Positions 1-9,060 are shown, numbered from the stretch's first letter. The stretch is DNA of 64,000 bases from Spirochaetales bacterium (GCA_016930675.1 JAFGGG010000009.1:1-64000); one strand, 5' to 3'. Translations and numbers: made by a program. Notes: generated from the letters alone by a model not told the origin.

Positions 1-24
1 AATATAAAATTGTATAATCATTAT

Positions 25-79
25 GGTTAGATTTTTATGTGAGGCATTACTTTTTTTCGGTTAGATTTTTAATGAGGCA
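25..79. repeat. Two direct repeats upstream of the PAS gene
   Basis: Two near-identical copies of about 20 bp (GGTTAGATTTTTA followed by AGGCA) lie at 25-46 and 59-79, a period of 34 bp. A weaker third copy, ATTTTTATGAGGAT, at about 150-163 overlaps the ribosome-binding region of the PAS gene. A period near three helical turns would suit a DNA-binding regulator, but no protein can be assigned. Confidence 0.45.
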
Positions 80-89
80 ATGCGCGCTA

Positions 90-118
90 TTGACAAAAAC
101 CTTCATGTGAGTCAAAAT
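90..118 (+). promoter_or_regulatory. Candidate promoter of the PAS gene
   Basis: TTGACA at 90-95, a 17-nt spacer, then CAAAAT at 113-118. Start codon at 172, so the leader would be about 45 nt. It contains a short inverted repeat (CCTCA 141-145, TGAGG 156-160) whose right arm is the probable ribosome-binding site. Confidence 0.4.
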
Positions 119-171
119 CATAACAATTAATAAAATAAATCCTCAAATATTTTTATGAGGATTAATATATA

Positions 172-837
172 ATGAAAAAGTCAGCCAAACCGCAGACAAG
201 CCATTCTATTAAAAGAAAGAATAATGAGGATAATACTATACCGGATTTATGTACGCTGTCGGATCTGCACTTCGGACAGCGGCTCCTCCAGTTTGCCATA
301 GAATGTACACCTGATGCGGTATATCTCATGGAACCGAGCGCCCGCTTTGTATATGTAAACAATGCGGCATGCAACGCTCTCGGTTATTCCAGGGTGGAAC
401 TGCTGGGAATGACTGTTCACAATATCGATCCCAACTTACCCAGACAGGTATGGATCAACCACTGGCAGGATCTTAAAAACCGCGGCTCCTTTATAATCGA
501 ATCCGCTCACCGCACTAAAAGCGGAACCGTATTCCCCGTAGAAATAAGAATCAACTACCTGGCGTTTGAAGGTAAAGAGTATAATATTGCCTTCGCCCGG
601 GATATCACATCACGTAAAAAATCGGCTCAAGATCGGGAACGCCTGCTTAAAAAACTGGAAAAAACGCTTAACAAGGTAAAAACATTGAGCGGCCTCCTGC
701 CGATTTGTGCAAAATGTAAAAGGATACGGGATAAACACGGTAAATGGCACCAGATAGAGGTCTATGTGCACAATCACTCCAAAGCCGACTTTTCCCACGG
801 CTTGTGTCCGCAGTGCGCCAAACAGTTGTATAAATAA
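172..837 (+). CDS. PAS-domain sensor with C-terminal four-cysteine module
   Basis: This is a 221-residue soluble protein. Residues about 35-150 form a PAS domain, seen from the 'TPDAVYLMEP', 'NNAACNALGYSRVELLGM' and 'FARDITSRKK' segments. Residues 148-172 look like a coiled coil. Residues 174-218 carry a module with Cys179-x2-Cys182, an aromatic and basic core, and Cys212-x2-Cys215. This tail is familiar from the C-termini of many PAS, GAF and response-regulator proteins, where its role is unknown; metal binding is an inference from the two CxxC pairs. There is no kinase, GGDEF or HTH domain, so output must pass through the module or a partner. A stand-alone copy of the module occurs at 6141-6353. 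Confidence 0.85.
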   Translation: MKKSAKPQTSHSIKRKNNEDNTIPDLCTLSDLHFGQRLLQFAIECTPDAVYLMEPSARFVYVNNAACNALGYSRVELLGMTVHNIDPNLPRQVWINHWQDLKNRGSFIIESAHRTKSGTVFPVEIRINYLAFEGKEYNIAFARDITSRKKSAQDRERLLKKLEKTLNKVKTLSGLLPICAKCKRIRDKHGKWHQIEVYVHNHSKADFSHGLCPQCAKQLYK

Positions 838-852
838 GAAATCTATTATAGT

Positions 853-1512
853 ATGGATCACCTAAATTACCGTAAAACCAGAGTCGTTATGTCTAATAAT
901 AAAAAACATAGTATACAGTGTGATGTAAGAGACGACATCTCAAAAGAGATTATTTATTCTTCTGTATTGAAAGATAAAACAAGGATCTGTTTTTACTTCC
1001 TCGACCATGGATGTAAAGACTGTATTACGGAAGGTTTTGATCTGCTTTCAAGCAGTTCAAAACGTTATAGGTTTAACTTCTCTTTTAAACAGTTCTCAAA
1101 GCAGGAATTGGAATATCTCACTCACATCGACAATAAAAACCACGTGGCAATCGTCAGCAGATTCTTGGACAGTACTACAGAATATCCGGGTATGGGTATC
1201 GGCCGCTATATAAGGTTGCCGAAAAAACCCGATACTGCGGAAATTGCAATTACCGTATTGGATAAATACCAAAATATGAGTTTAGGCACACTTCTCTTCT
1301 GCCTGTTAGCCCGTTATGCGCTGCATAATAATATCTCAAAGTTCGGCGGCTATATCCAGAAGGATAATCACGCCATGTTGAGGCTGTTTAACAAGTTCAA
1401 CTCCACAGCAGTATCCCAAGGCTCTAGCCTCTGTTATCTGGAAATAGATTTACACACATGCAAACAAAAAATATTCGATATTTTAAAACAACAGCAACTG
1501 GAAAAGATATAA
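853..1512 (+). CDS. GNAT-like N-acetyltransferase, hypothetical
   Basis: A 219-residue protein without signal peptide. The middle ('GIGRYIRLPKKPDTAEIAIT', then 'YQNMSLGTLLFCLLARYA' and 'NHAMLRLFNKFN') follows the order of a GNAT fold: beta4, the acetyl-CoA loop (here QNMSLGT instead of the usual Q/RxxGxG/A) and the late Asn that often precedes the last helix. It resembles GNAT domains that accompany protein-lysine acetylation systems. The substrate is unknown. The ATG at 853 has no clear ribosome-binding site, and an in-frame ATG at 889 is an alternative start. It sits 15 nt after the PAS gene, so co-transcription is likely. Confidence 0.65.
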   Translation: MDHLNYRKTRVVMSNNKKHSIQCDVRDDISKEIIYSSVLKDKTRICFYFLDHGCKDCITEGFDLLSSSSKRYRFNFSFKQFSKQELEYLTHIDNKNHVAIVSRFLDSTTEYPGMGIGRYIRLPKKPDTAEIAITVLDKYQNMSLGTLLFCLLARYALHNNISKFGGYIQKDNHAMLRLFNKFNSTAVSQGSSLCYLEIDLHTCKQKIFDILKQQQLEKI

Positions 1513-1519
1513 AAAGTTA

Positions 1520-1525
1520 TATAAT
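1520..1525 (+). promoter_or_regulatory. -10 element (TATAAT), probable leaderless start for pabBC
   Basis: A perfect TATAAT ends 9 nt before the ATG at 1535, and there is no Shine-Dalgarno sequence. The -35 region is poor. The position predicts a transcript starting within about 3 nt of the ATG. Confidence 0.5.
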
Positions 1526-1534
1526 ACTCTTTAC

Positions 1535-3379
1535 ATGAACAAGGTCAAACAATATCCGATAAAAGAACACTCTTTGCCTTCCGGTAAGGTGGTTTTATTG
1601 GAAACACTAAAATTTGATACCACCCCCAGCCGATCTCTGCTCTTCCATGATCCGGTAAAGGTTTTAAAAACCTACCAGATCGATGAAGTGGAAGCTGTAC
1701 TTTGTGCGCTGGATGATTATATCGAACAAGGATATTATGCAGCAGGATTTATTGCTTTTGAGGCTGGATTCGCCTTTACTCCCCGTCTAAAAAAACTGAT
1801 AAAAAAAGACAGATCCGATTTCCCGCTTGTATGGTTGGGAATTTATAAACAACCACGGATATATGATTATTCTCACCAAATGATAAAACACGGCGAGAGG
1901 ATACCTGCCGCACAGTACGCCTCTATAGACGGGGCAATTGAAACCAGAATGGATTTCACCGGGTATCAAAAAAAAATAGACGAAATTAAAAAATTTATCC
2001 GCCGTGGCGATACCTATCAGATAAACTTTACCTGGAATACTCATTTCAGCCTTTCAGGATCAGCTTATGCCTTCTATAATGAAGTAAAAAATATTCAGCC
2101 GGTAAGCTATGCCGCGTATATCGATACCGGACAACAGTTCGTACTGTCTTTTTCTCCGGAACTGTTTTTTACCAAAGTCGGGAACAAAATCGTAACCAAA
2201 CCCATGAAAGGCACAATCAGGCGCGGTATGACTTCGGATGAAGATGAAAAGCTTAAGCAGCAATTGTTCACTTCAGAAAAAAACAGGGCTGAGAATTTGA
2301 TGATCGTAGATTTATTACGCAATGACCTTGGTAGAATATGTGAACCGGGTTCGGTTACTGTGGAAAAACTCTTTGAGATAGAAAGTTACAGAACCCTTTT
2401 CCAAATGACATCAACCATAAGCGGGCAGCTGAAGGTCGGCACAAGTTATTTTGAAATATTCAAAGGTCTTTTCCCCTGCGGCTCGGTTACCGGAGCACCG
2501 AAAATACGCTCTATGGAAATAATCAGAGAACTGGAAACCGAAGACAGGGGAGTCTATACCGGCGCGATCGGTTACATCTCACCAACCGGTAAATCAGTCT
2601 TTAATGTTGCCATTCGCACTCCGATTATCTATAATCAGAACGGAACTATGGGGATCGGAAGCGGTATCGTGTGGGACTCCGCCGCCGATGAAGAATATGA
2701 GGAAAGCCTTTTAAAAATGAATTTTCTCACGCAAAAGCAACAAGACTTTCAGATTTACGAATCCATGTTATGGGAAAACGGAGAATATTTTCTGCTGGAC
2801 TATCATATGGAAAGAATAGCTGAAAGCGCACATTTTTTCTCTTTTGAATTTAGCGCTGATGATTTTTGCAAAGCGCTCTCTGAGAACAAACACAAGCTTA
2901 ATGGCAACACCTGTTATAAAGTTAAAATATCAGTTTCCCGGCACGGCAGGTTTGCGGTTACAAATGAAGAAATTGTTCAAACGCCTCAGGACGAGGTGCT
3001 GATCGGTATTGCCAAACAGAAGGTGTCATCGGATAATAGATTTCTTTACCACAAGACCACCAGGAGGCATATGTATGACCAGCTGCTTAAAACCGGCCGC
3101 GCCAAAGGGTTGTGGGATGTTGTGATGCAGAATGAACGCGGTGAAATAACCGAAGGCTGCAGAAGCAATATTTTTATAAAAGATGGAGGTAAAATGATCA
3201 CTCCTCCGGTCTCATGCGGTTTACTGGCAGGAACCATGCGGCGTCACATCCTGGAAAGCAATCCTCAGGCCGAAGAAGGTATAATAACCGTAAACAGACT
3301 GCGCGGCGCCGGGCAGATTTTTATGTGCAATTCCGTGCGTAAAATTGTAAACGTAAAGCTGGCGGTCGAAGATATATAG
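1535..3379 (+). CDS. pabBC: Aminodeoxychorismate synthase component I fused to aminodeoxychorismate lyase
   Basis: A 614-residue bifunctional folate enzyme. Residues 1 to about 400 are the chorismate-binding (PabB) part: KPMKGT at 222-227, SEKNRAENLMIVDLLRNDLG at 248-267, FPCGSVTGAPKIRSMEI from 313, and GIGSGIVWDS near 373. The part from about 405 to 614 is a class IV PLP lyase (PabC). Its PLP lysine is Lys507 in YHKTTRR, and Glu540 lies in GEITEGCRSN. Together they turn chorismate plus ammonia into 4-aminobenzoate and pyruvate. The glutaminase PabA is not in the window. PabB-PabC fusions are common in bacteria, so the architecture is normal. No Shine-Dalgarno sequence is seen. Confidence 0.93.
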   Translation: MNKVKQYPIKEHSLPSGKVVLLETLKFDTTPSRSLLFHDPVKVLKTYQIDEVEAVLCALDDYIEQGYYAAGFIAFEAGFAFTPRLKKLIKKDRSDFPLVWLGIYKQPRIYDYSHQMIKHGERIPAAQYASIDGAIETRMDFTGYQKKIDEIKKFIRRGDTYQINFTWNTHFSLSGSAYAFYNEVKNIQPVSYAAYIDTGQQFVLSFSPELFFTKVGNKIVTKPMKGTIRRGMTSDEDEKLKQQLFTSEKNRAENLMIVDLLRNDLGRICEPGSVTVEKLFEIESYRTLFQMTSTISGQLKVGTSYFEIFKGLFPCGSVTGAPKIRSMEIIRELETEDRGVYTGAIGYISPTGKSVFNVAIRTPIIYNQNGTMGIGSGIVWDSAADEEYEESLLKMNFLTQKQQDFQIYESMLWENGEYFLLDYHMERIAESAHFFSFEFSADDFCKALSENKHKLNGNTCYKVKISVSRHGRFAVTNEEIVQTPQDEVLIGIAKQKVSSDNRFLYHKTTRRHMYDQLLKTGRAKGLWDVVMQNERGEITEGCRSNIFIKDGGKMITPPVSCGLLAGTMRRHILESNPQAEEGIITVNRLRGAGQIFMCNSVRKIVNVKLAVEDI

Positions 3380-3423
3380 AACTTCATTTTTTTATCCCAC
3401 CCAGCACCCCATAGGGAGCTCCC

Positions 3424-5940
3424 TCACATACCACCAGCCGTGCTGGTGGTATGTGGTTTAAAATAAAGCACGCACTCCTTATCCTCAGCCTTTAAAATGA
3501 TCCCCGGCATGCTCTTGTAACTATAAATAATTTCCGCACCGTCCAATCCCGTTAAACTGTAGGTATTGGGGCGGATACGAAACATCTGACCTTCGACAGT
3601 ATGAACCGTGAGCTGAGCCCCATCCGGATTATCCTTCCATTTAAAACAAAACTGCGCTTCATCCTGTACCAGCAGACGGTAATACGCTTCACGAATATCC
3701 ACCCATTCTATCCAGGGATAATGGTAGGCTACAAAATCCAACAGGTCAGCAAATTCAGTTTTCATTTTTTCCCATGTTAATCCGCCTGAACGGTCGGGAT
3801 CATACACATCGTCAGGGTGAATGAAGTGGCTGACCACACCGGGAACACCGGCGCCCGCCACTATGAGTTTCTGATTGGCATCCGTATTCAGATAACCCGA
3901 AGAAATACGGGGAAAATAATAAAGCTCGGGGAACTGGCTATTGGGGGCCATTTCCGAACAGACTTCCTCAGTCCGACTCCAATAGAGCATTGATATGATC
4001 TTTATGGTCGGAAATACTTCATGAAGCGCCTTTATGCCCTCTTCGGAAATAATATTATTCGGCGCCACATATGCAAAGGGAAGACTTGCCCGGGGCAGCA
4101 TGGACAACCAGTATCTTTTACCCTCGTTCAAAGCACCTTTCATATTTTCAATGGAAGTCCATTTATACTCATTTACCTCAGTATCTTCACAGGTCAGCGA
4201 TACATGGTTATAACCGTGAAAACCCAATTCCATTCCCTGATCCAGCATTATGTGTGCCAGGTGCAATGACGCCATATTCTCGGCGGCAAAGAATTCCGCG
4301 CCGGTAAAGGGACGCTCCACCTGCGCGTTATAATTAAAGATAATGTAGGAACTTGCGGGAATTCCATGTGCATCCAGCAGCTGTTTGATTTCCGGCCACC
4401 ATATGTTCATATAAAAATCCGTATCGGTTATTGGTTCAAGCGGTTCGTTTTTTACGTTATACATGGGAAGAGGACAGTCGTCGATAAACATGTGCCCGAA
4501 TCCCAATGTGGCCGCCGTTCCGACGGGGCGCACATAGAGAAAGGACTCAAAGGCCAAACCTATGAGCTCGGGAATTATGAACAAATGCCAGTCCCATGTG
4601 AGTACGCGTCCGTCTTTGGATGCCCAGACAATGGGTTGAAACCCGTTGAAATCCGTTCCCAGTATGACCGCGTCCCCGGCGGGTTCAAGATTGCCGCACC
4701 CCCAGCCCACGTCATCATATTTCATGCCAAATCCCTCACTCAATAAAAAACCCGGTTTGAATACATATCCGAACCCCTCTTTCACATCCGGATCTTCCTT
4801 GACCCGGGAAGCCAGATACGGCGCCAGGTTTGTGAAATAACCGCCAAAAAGCGAGATAAGCGAACCGCCATGTGAGTAAAAATCCGCGATAACATTAGGA
4901 TTCAAGTCCTGTTCATTGGGAATAATCAAAGCCACGGTAGTATAGGGTGTGAGATCTCCGGGAACAAGCTTTTTAAAATCCTGCTTTTCGATCACTTCAA
5001 ACGCGCATTGTGTCCTTTTTAACGACTCGGCAACTAAAAGACTGATTTTCTTGGTCTGCGGATGATTAAGATCGGTCAAGATTCCTATTCGTTCCTGCTT
5101 GGCCCGCGGAAAAAGTGCTCGCCGTAAAAATTCATTAAAATCAATCAGGATCTTGGCCTGCCCGTTTTCCATGTGATATATATAGCGGGATAAGATAAAA
5201 CCACCATTACGATTGGTGACTATAAAAGGACTGGGAGGTACATCTTCATCATTTCTTTTCACGGAGAGAAAGACATCCAAATCCTTGTCAATAATTTGAA
5301 AAAAGTAATATAACCTCGATTTTGACACATCCTGCAGACCGCCTGCTTCGACAACTGCGGAGTCTTTACTTGTAATCTCCAGCACGGAAGCGTCGTCCGT
5401 CCATTTTCCGCTGTACCAAATGCCCAGTTTGGATAAGGAAAGATTCAGACGCGCCGGTTCCATGAATTTATCCTGCTCCATCCGGTATTGATATGCGCCG
5501 AAATTATCGATTATTATATATTTCAGTCCGGACATTATGGTGTTATCCATAAAATCAAGATATGCTTCCGGATCAGCCATGCTCGCACCCCTAAACCAGG
5601 AAATAACAGCTCGAGTTTCCCGTAATTTTTCCCGCGAAGGCATTCCCGCATCAATATCCCAGTATTCAACGGTAAAACCCAAATTTATTAAGTGAGGTTG
5701 TACATGGTACAGGATCTCATTTTCTTTTTCCGTTTGACCATCCGTGGATTTATACAATGCCAATATTCTTTTGCCCAGCGGGTCCCGGCTCACTTTTCGG
5801 ATCAGCTCTAAAGAGCGCTTCTCTCTGGTCAGTCCTCTTAATTCAATTTTTTCTCCCGTTGGTGAATCATCCTGACAGGAAAAGTAAAGGCCGGTTAATA
5901 AAAATATTCCAAGAAATGACAATACAATTTTAGTGTTCAT
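3424..5940 (-). CDS. DUF2194-like / polysaccharide-deacetylase-fold lipoprotein
   Basis: An 838-residue protein with a lipoprotein signal ending in YFSC (Cys22), a relaxed lipobox of spirochaete type. The N-terminal half has Rossmann-like segments ('RIGILTDLNHPQTKKISLLV', 'YTTVALIIPNEQDL') reminiscent of a glutamine-amidotransferase-like fold. The C-terminal half has deacetylase-like motifs: FIDDCP near residue 487, in the position of the metal-binding Asp, and HGYNH near 575, matching the HxxxH motif of NodB-type deacetylases. This two-part layout resembles DUF2194. The substrate is unknown; a surface polysaccharide is plausible. A good ribosome-binding site (GGAG) precedes the ATG. Confidence 0.65.
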   Translation of the reverse strand: MNTKIVLSFLGIFLLTGLYFSCQDDSPTGEKIELRGLTREKRSLELIRKVSRDPLGKRILALYKSTDGQTEKENEILYHVQPHLINLGFTVEYWDIDAGMPSREKLRETRAVISWFRGASMADPEAYLDFMDNTIMSGLKYIIIDNFGAYQYRMEQDKFMEPARLNLSLSKLGIWYSGKWTDDASVLEITSKDSAVVEAGGLQDVSKSRLYYFFQIIDKDLDVFLSVKRNDEDVPPSPFIVTNRNGGFILSRYIYHMENGQAKILIDFNEFLRRALFPRAKQERIGILTDLNHPQTKKISLLVAESLKRTQCAFEVIEKQDFKKLVPGDLTPYTTVALIIPNEQDLNPNVIADFYSHGGSLISLFGGYFTNLAPYLASRVKEDPDVKEGFGYVFKPGFLLSEGFGMKYDDVGWGCGNLEPAGDAVILGTDFNGFQPIVWASKDGRVLTWDWHLFIIPELIGLAFESFLYVRPVGTAATLGFGHMFIDDCPLPMYNVKNEPLEPITDTDFYMNIWWPEIKQLLDAHGIPASSYIIFNYNAQVERPFTGAEFFAAENMASLHLAHIMLDQGMELGFHGYNHVSLTCEDTEVNEYKWTSIENMKGALNEGKRYWLSMLPRASLPFAYVAPNNIISEEGIKALHEVFPTIKIISMLYWSRTEEVCSEMAPNSQFPELYYFPRISSGYLNTDANQKLIVAGAGVPGVVSHFIHPDDVYDPDRSGGLTWEKMKTEFADLLDFVAYHYPWIEWVDIREAYYRLLVQDEAQFCFKWKDNPDGAQLTVHTVEGQMFRIRPNTYSLTGLDGAEIIYSYKSMPGIILKAEDKECVLYFKPHTTSTAGGM
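3427..3453. other. Perfect 12-bp inverted repeat at the gene end
   Basis: CATACCACCAGC (3427-3438), loop CGT, and its exact complement (3442-3453) form a very stable hairpin. It covers the last eight or so codons (TTSTAGGM) of the minus-strand lipoprotein gene. No strong T-run follows on either strand, so it is not a classical terminator; it could protect the mRNA 3' end. Confidence 0.6.
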
Positions 5941-6140
5941 AACAGGCTCCGGGGTAACATAGCTAAATATTATTTTATCTATATACAGTATAGTAAATGA
6001 TCCCTTTTATTTCCAATAATATGAAGGGATATTTTTAGATTGTCTTTTGGATTAAAAACCGAAAGTTTTCCTGTCAATAATAAGCTAATTATTTTATGTA
6101 CCGCTTCAAATAATCCGATATTCAATGTAGAGGGAAAATT

Positions 6141-6353
6141 ATGCAGCTGGCCTTAAGGGTAAAACAGTTATTAACTCAACTCAAATCATTAAAATGTGTA
6201 CTGCCCATCTGCTCGCACTGCAGACGGATCCGTAATCAGCAGGGCAGATGGCTTGCAGTAGAACTGTCGAGCCTGCAGCATGCTAATATTGAACTTTCGC
6301 ACAGTATCTGTCCTGATTGTGCTAAAGAGTATTACTCTGAATTCTATCCTTAA
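6141..6353 (+). CDS. Small stand-alone four-cysteine module protein
   Basis: A 70-residue protein: a short amphipathic helix (1-19), then Cys24-x2-Cys27, 29 residues, and Cys57-x2-Cys60. The spacing between the two CxxC pairs is identical to that in the tail of the PAS protein at 172-837, and the flanking pattern (LPIC..C..IR...G.W, then SHS/GICP.CAK.Y) is shared. The free-standing form is short but clearly real, given this conservation. Its TAA stop overlaps the TAA stop of the convergent gene within a single TTAA. Function unknown; it could titrate or partner with proteins bearing the same tail. Confidence 0.75.
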   Translation: MQLALRVKQLLTQLKSLKCVLPICSHCRRIRNQQGRWLAVELSSLQHANIELSHSICPDCAKEYYSEFYP

Positions 6354-7006
6354 AAAACTTCCGGCTTTTTTACGACCACATTCCCGCAGCGCGGACAGCG
6401 TCCTTGCTTAAACTTGCTTACTACATCTTCATACTTACACTTCTTGCAGCGCAGTCCTTTAAGCAGCGCACCGCATTCCGCGCATACTTCATCAGCAGGT
6501 GAAACCGTTTTAGTGCAATGCGCGCAGTAATGTTCGGCAGCCCTAAAAACCTGCTCCATGGGCTCATTCTGTTTTGGTTCAGATCCCCAAAAGGGTGCTT
6601 CCTGCTTCGTAAAAAACAAGAGCAACAGCGTATGTAAGATAAAATATACAATAGTAAACACAGGAATTAATATGACAAAAACATACTGGACACTCGGCTG
6701 AGTATTAACAAGTTCGGGTCTGGGTTTTATCACAAAAAATTCAGTTACCGCGTTGATTACGGCAATAAAGGCCAGAAAAAATCCCAATACCCTGGCCCAA
6801 TCTTTTTTAAAAACAATACCTGCTCCGACCAGCAGTACCAAAAACGGATAAGCCATTGAAATAAGCATGGCTTCACTTAAAATCGCATAATCTTTGTATC
6901 CGCTGATAAAAAGGGGAAATAAGCGCGGCAGGACTATGAGACAAGCACCTAAAAATATATCGAATATCCCTGTAAAAATTATCAGCGCTTGATTCTTTAA
7001 TTTCAT
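6350..7006 (-). CDS. Four-helix membrane protein with C-terminal double zinc ribbon
   Basis: 218 residues. Four hydrophobic segments span roughly residues 8-30, 45-65, 72-92 and 108-132. A cytoplasmic tail follows with four CxxC pairs (YCAHC, VCAEC, RCKKC, RCPRC) in the pattern of tandem zinc ribbons. It is the last gene of a minus-strand operon: the MBL-fold gene ends 10 nt upstream of its ATG. No known enzyme motif is present. It may be a scaffold or sensor; function unknown. Confidence 0.7.
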   Translation of the reverse strand: MKLKNQALIIFTGIFDIFLGACLIVLPRLFPLFISGYKDYAILSEAMLISMAYPFLVLLVGAGIVFKKDWARVLGFFLAFIAVINAVTEFFVIKPRPELVNTQPSVQYVFVILIPVFTIVYFILHTLLLLFFTKQEAPFWGSEPKQNEPMEQVFRAAEHYCAHCTKTVSPADEVCAECGALLKGLRCKKCKYEDVVSKFKQGRCPRCGNVVVKKPEVF

Positions 7007-7016
7007 GATCTGTATT

Positions 7017-7808
7017 TCACTCTTTTGTTTTAATTATCACCAGAACCTTTTTCTCCAAAAGTTCCTTGAATTTATAGGCGTCCGCCAAAGTCCCTTCGTA
7101 GGAACCGTAATGAATGGGAATGGCAATCCGAGCCTTTACATCCAATGCCGCCTGTGCGGCCTCCTCCACACTGTTCATGGTATAGGTTTGACCCAGGGGA
7201 AGCAGCGCAATGTCGCAGGAAAAGGTCTTCATTTCAGGGATGCGCTCCGTATCCCCCGCATGGTAGATACGGATCCCTTCGATAGTCAAGATATAGCCGA
7301 GATACCCGAACGCCTGGGGGTGGCGCTCCTTTTTAACCACATTATAAGCGGGCACAGCCTGTATCTTTACTCCTGCTACCGTTGCCTGTTCACCCGGCTT
7401 AAAAATAACCGGTTTTTTGTTAAACAGCTTTTCGACGGTATCAATACACTGCCTGTTATCCGGTACAACAAATACTGTATCTTTTATGCCCAGCTTTTTA
7501 AGATCAGGTTCTGACAGATGATCAAAATGCGGATGGGTAATTAAAATAATATCCGCTTTATCCTGATTCGGTATTTCAAAAGGATCAATGTAAATTGTTT
7601 TTTCGCTTGTCACTATTTTAATTGCCGCGTTTCCGTACCAGTGAATATCATCGGCCAGATCCTCAGGGCTCATAGAAACAGCAGCCGGCTCATTCTGCAA
7701 AGCCTCAGGTTTCTTGTGTTGCGGAGTACAGCTATCAATCAGAAAATGTGGGAGACAAAAAAATAATAGTATAATAACCGTCGGCTTAATTCTATGAAGT
7801 GATTTCAT
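7017..7808 (-). CDS. Exported metallo-beta-lactamase-fold hydrolase (UlaG-like)
   Basis: 263 residues. The signal sequence ends in LIDSC (Cys27), so it is probably a lipoprotein. The MBL fold is shown by THPHFDHL (His92, His94, Asp96, His97), YHAGDTERIPEM and the late IPIHYGS histidine. The order and short length match the UlaG/YtnP-like single-domain group of metal-dependent hydrolases. Most UlaG relatives are cytoplasmic, so an exported, lipid-anchored version is less usual. The substrate is unknown. It starts 15 nt after the radical SAM gene and belongs to the same operon. Confidence 0.8.
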   Translation of the reverse strand: MKSLHRIKPTVIILLFFCLPHFLIDSCTPQHKKPEALQNEPAAVSMSPEDLADDIHWYGNAAIKIVTSEKTIYIDPFEIPNQDKADIILITHPHFDHLSEPDLKKLGIKDTVFVVPDNRQCIDTVEKLFNKKPVIFKPGEQATVAGVKIQAVPAYNVVKKERHPQAFGYLGYILTIEGIRIYHAGDTERIPEMKTFSCDIALLPLGQTYTMNSVEEAAQAALDVKARIAIPIHYGSYEGTLADAYKFKELLEKKVLVIIKTKE

Positions 7809-7823
7809 GGCGCACTACACATG

Positions 7824-8993
7824 TTAAACTACTTGTTTAATTTTGACTTTATCCTCTTTTATGTGCTGATTGTAGCAGTTCCCCATTTTCAGTTTAATCC
7901 CCTGCTTGATGGCGGAAAAGGGCTGCTGCATAAAACAGGAGGCCATAATAAACGCCGGAAGATAGCATTCGCCCGGGCAGTCAATTTTAGCTCCTATTTC
8001 CTTCTGCCCGCGGCGGTAAGCCTCTCTGATGGAACCGGTTTCCAAAAGATTGTAACGCTGTTTGTTAAGCACTTCACATGGGTATAATAAATCTCCATTG
8101 GGATAGATGGTGGGGATAAGCAGAGGAAAACAGGTGTGATCTTGAAACATCAACATGGTTCTGTTGAACTGCGGCATACCCAAAATCGGATAGCCTTTTT
8201 CATTGTAATCCAGAATATGCTCAACAAGTTTAAAATACTCTTCATTATCGCGCAGAAATTTTATAGGCCGAAAGTTTTCCATCTGTCCGATTACGGAAAG
8301 CCCGATATTATGTTCGAAGCAAAAGTCCATTAACTTATAGATATCGGGAATGTTGTGCTCTCCGATTACCGCGTTCACAAGCAGGGTAAAATTCTTCTCC
8401 TTCTGCAGAGCGGCAAACTCTTTGGTAATTTCAATTATCTTTTTAGTAGTACCGGACCGCACACCACTCAGTTCATCATTCTTTTTTTCATCAAGCGTAT
8501 CCAGACTTATAGCCAGATAATTCAAATAATCAGCCACTTCAGGTTTTTTATCCAACAGAAAACCGTTCGTGGTTAATGATAGAATATGATAATTCAAATC
8601 CCGGCAGGCCTTGAGAATATCAACCATATCTTTACGCAGCAGCGGTTCTCCTCCGGAAAAATAGATATGAGCCACATCTTTACGCATAATTTTTAATAAT
8701 TCCACATTCTGTTCGAAAGTAAGGTCTTCCGGAGCGACCGATGAAATTCGTTCATTTGATTCCGCATAACAGTACTTACAGCGAAAGTTACAGCGTTTGG
8801 TTACTAAATAGAGGGCAAAAATAGGATCTAATTCAGAAGGATTGTTGGCTTTTATTTTCATCCAGTTATAAAGGAATTTTTTTGAAAATGAAACCGCATG
8901 TTTTATTTCATTCAGTTTAATAAGCATGTTCTTTTTATTAAATGCTAAAATCCCTTTAACCTTTTTAAAGGTTCTACCCGCAAATGTTTTCAA
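7824..8993 (-). CDS. Radical SAM protein with SPASM-like C-terminus
   Basis: 389 residues. The radical SAM cluster motif is C68-x3-C72-x2-C75 in KRCNFRCKYCYAE, followed by YFSGGEPLLR (SAM-binding GGE motif). C-terminal cysteines (TCFPLL, PCEVLN, CPGECYLP, ASC) suggest an auxiliary [4Fe-4S] cluster of SPASM type. A TTG start is chosen because GGAGGT lies 7 nt upstream of it. It heads an operon with an exported MBL-fold protein and a zinc-ribbon membrane protein. No precursor peptide gene is visible next to it, so the substrate cannot be named; peptide modification and cofactor synthesis are both possible. Confidence 0.8.
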   Translation of the reverse strand: MKTFAGRTFKKVKGILAFNKKNMLIKLNEIKHAVSFSKKFLYNWMKIKANNPSELDPIFALYLVTKRCNFRCKYCYAESNERISSVAPEDLTFEQNVELLKIMRKDVAHIYFSGGEPLLRKDMVDILKACRDLNYHILSLTTNGFLLDKKPEVADYLNYLAISLDTLDEKKNDELSGVRSGTTKKIIEITKEFAALQKEKNFTLLVNAVIGEHNIPDIYKLMDFCFEHNIGLSVIGQMENFRPIKFLRDNEEYFKLVEHILDYNEKGYPILGMPQFNRTMLMFQDHTCFPLLIPTIYPNGDLLYPCEVLNKQRYNLLETGSIREAYRRGQKEIGAKIDCPGECYLPAFIMASCFMQQPFSAIKQGIKLKMGNCYNQHIKEDKVKIKQVV

Positions 8994-9060
8994 GCAACAC
9001 CTCCACTGTCTTTATTTTATTACCTCGGACTGTTATTTTCAATAACGATCTTTAAAAAAA

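Noticed and set aside
4366-4746. 126-codon frame over the DUF2194-like gene
   Set aside because: Shadow frame opposite a long, signal-peptide-bearing gene; no start signal.
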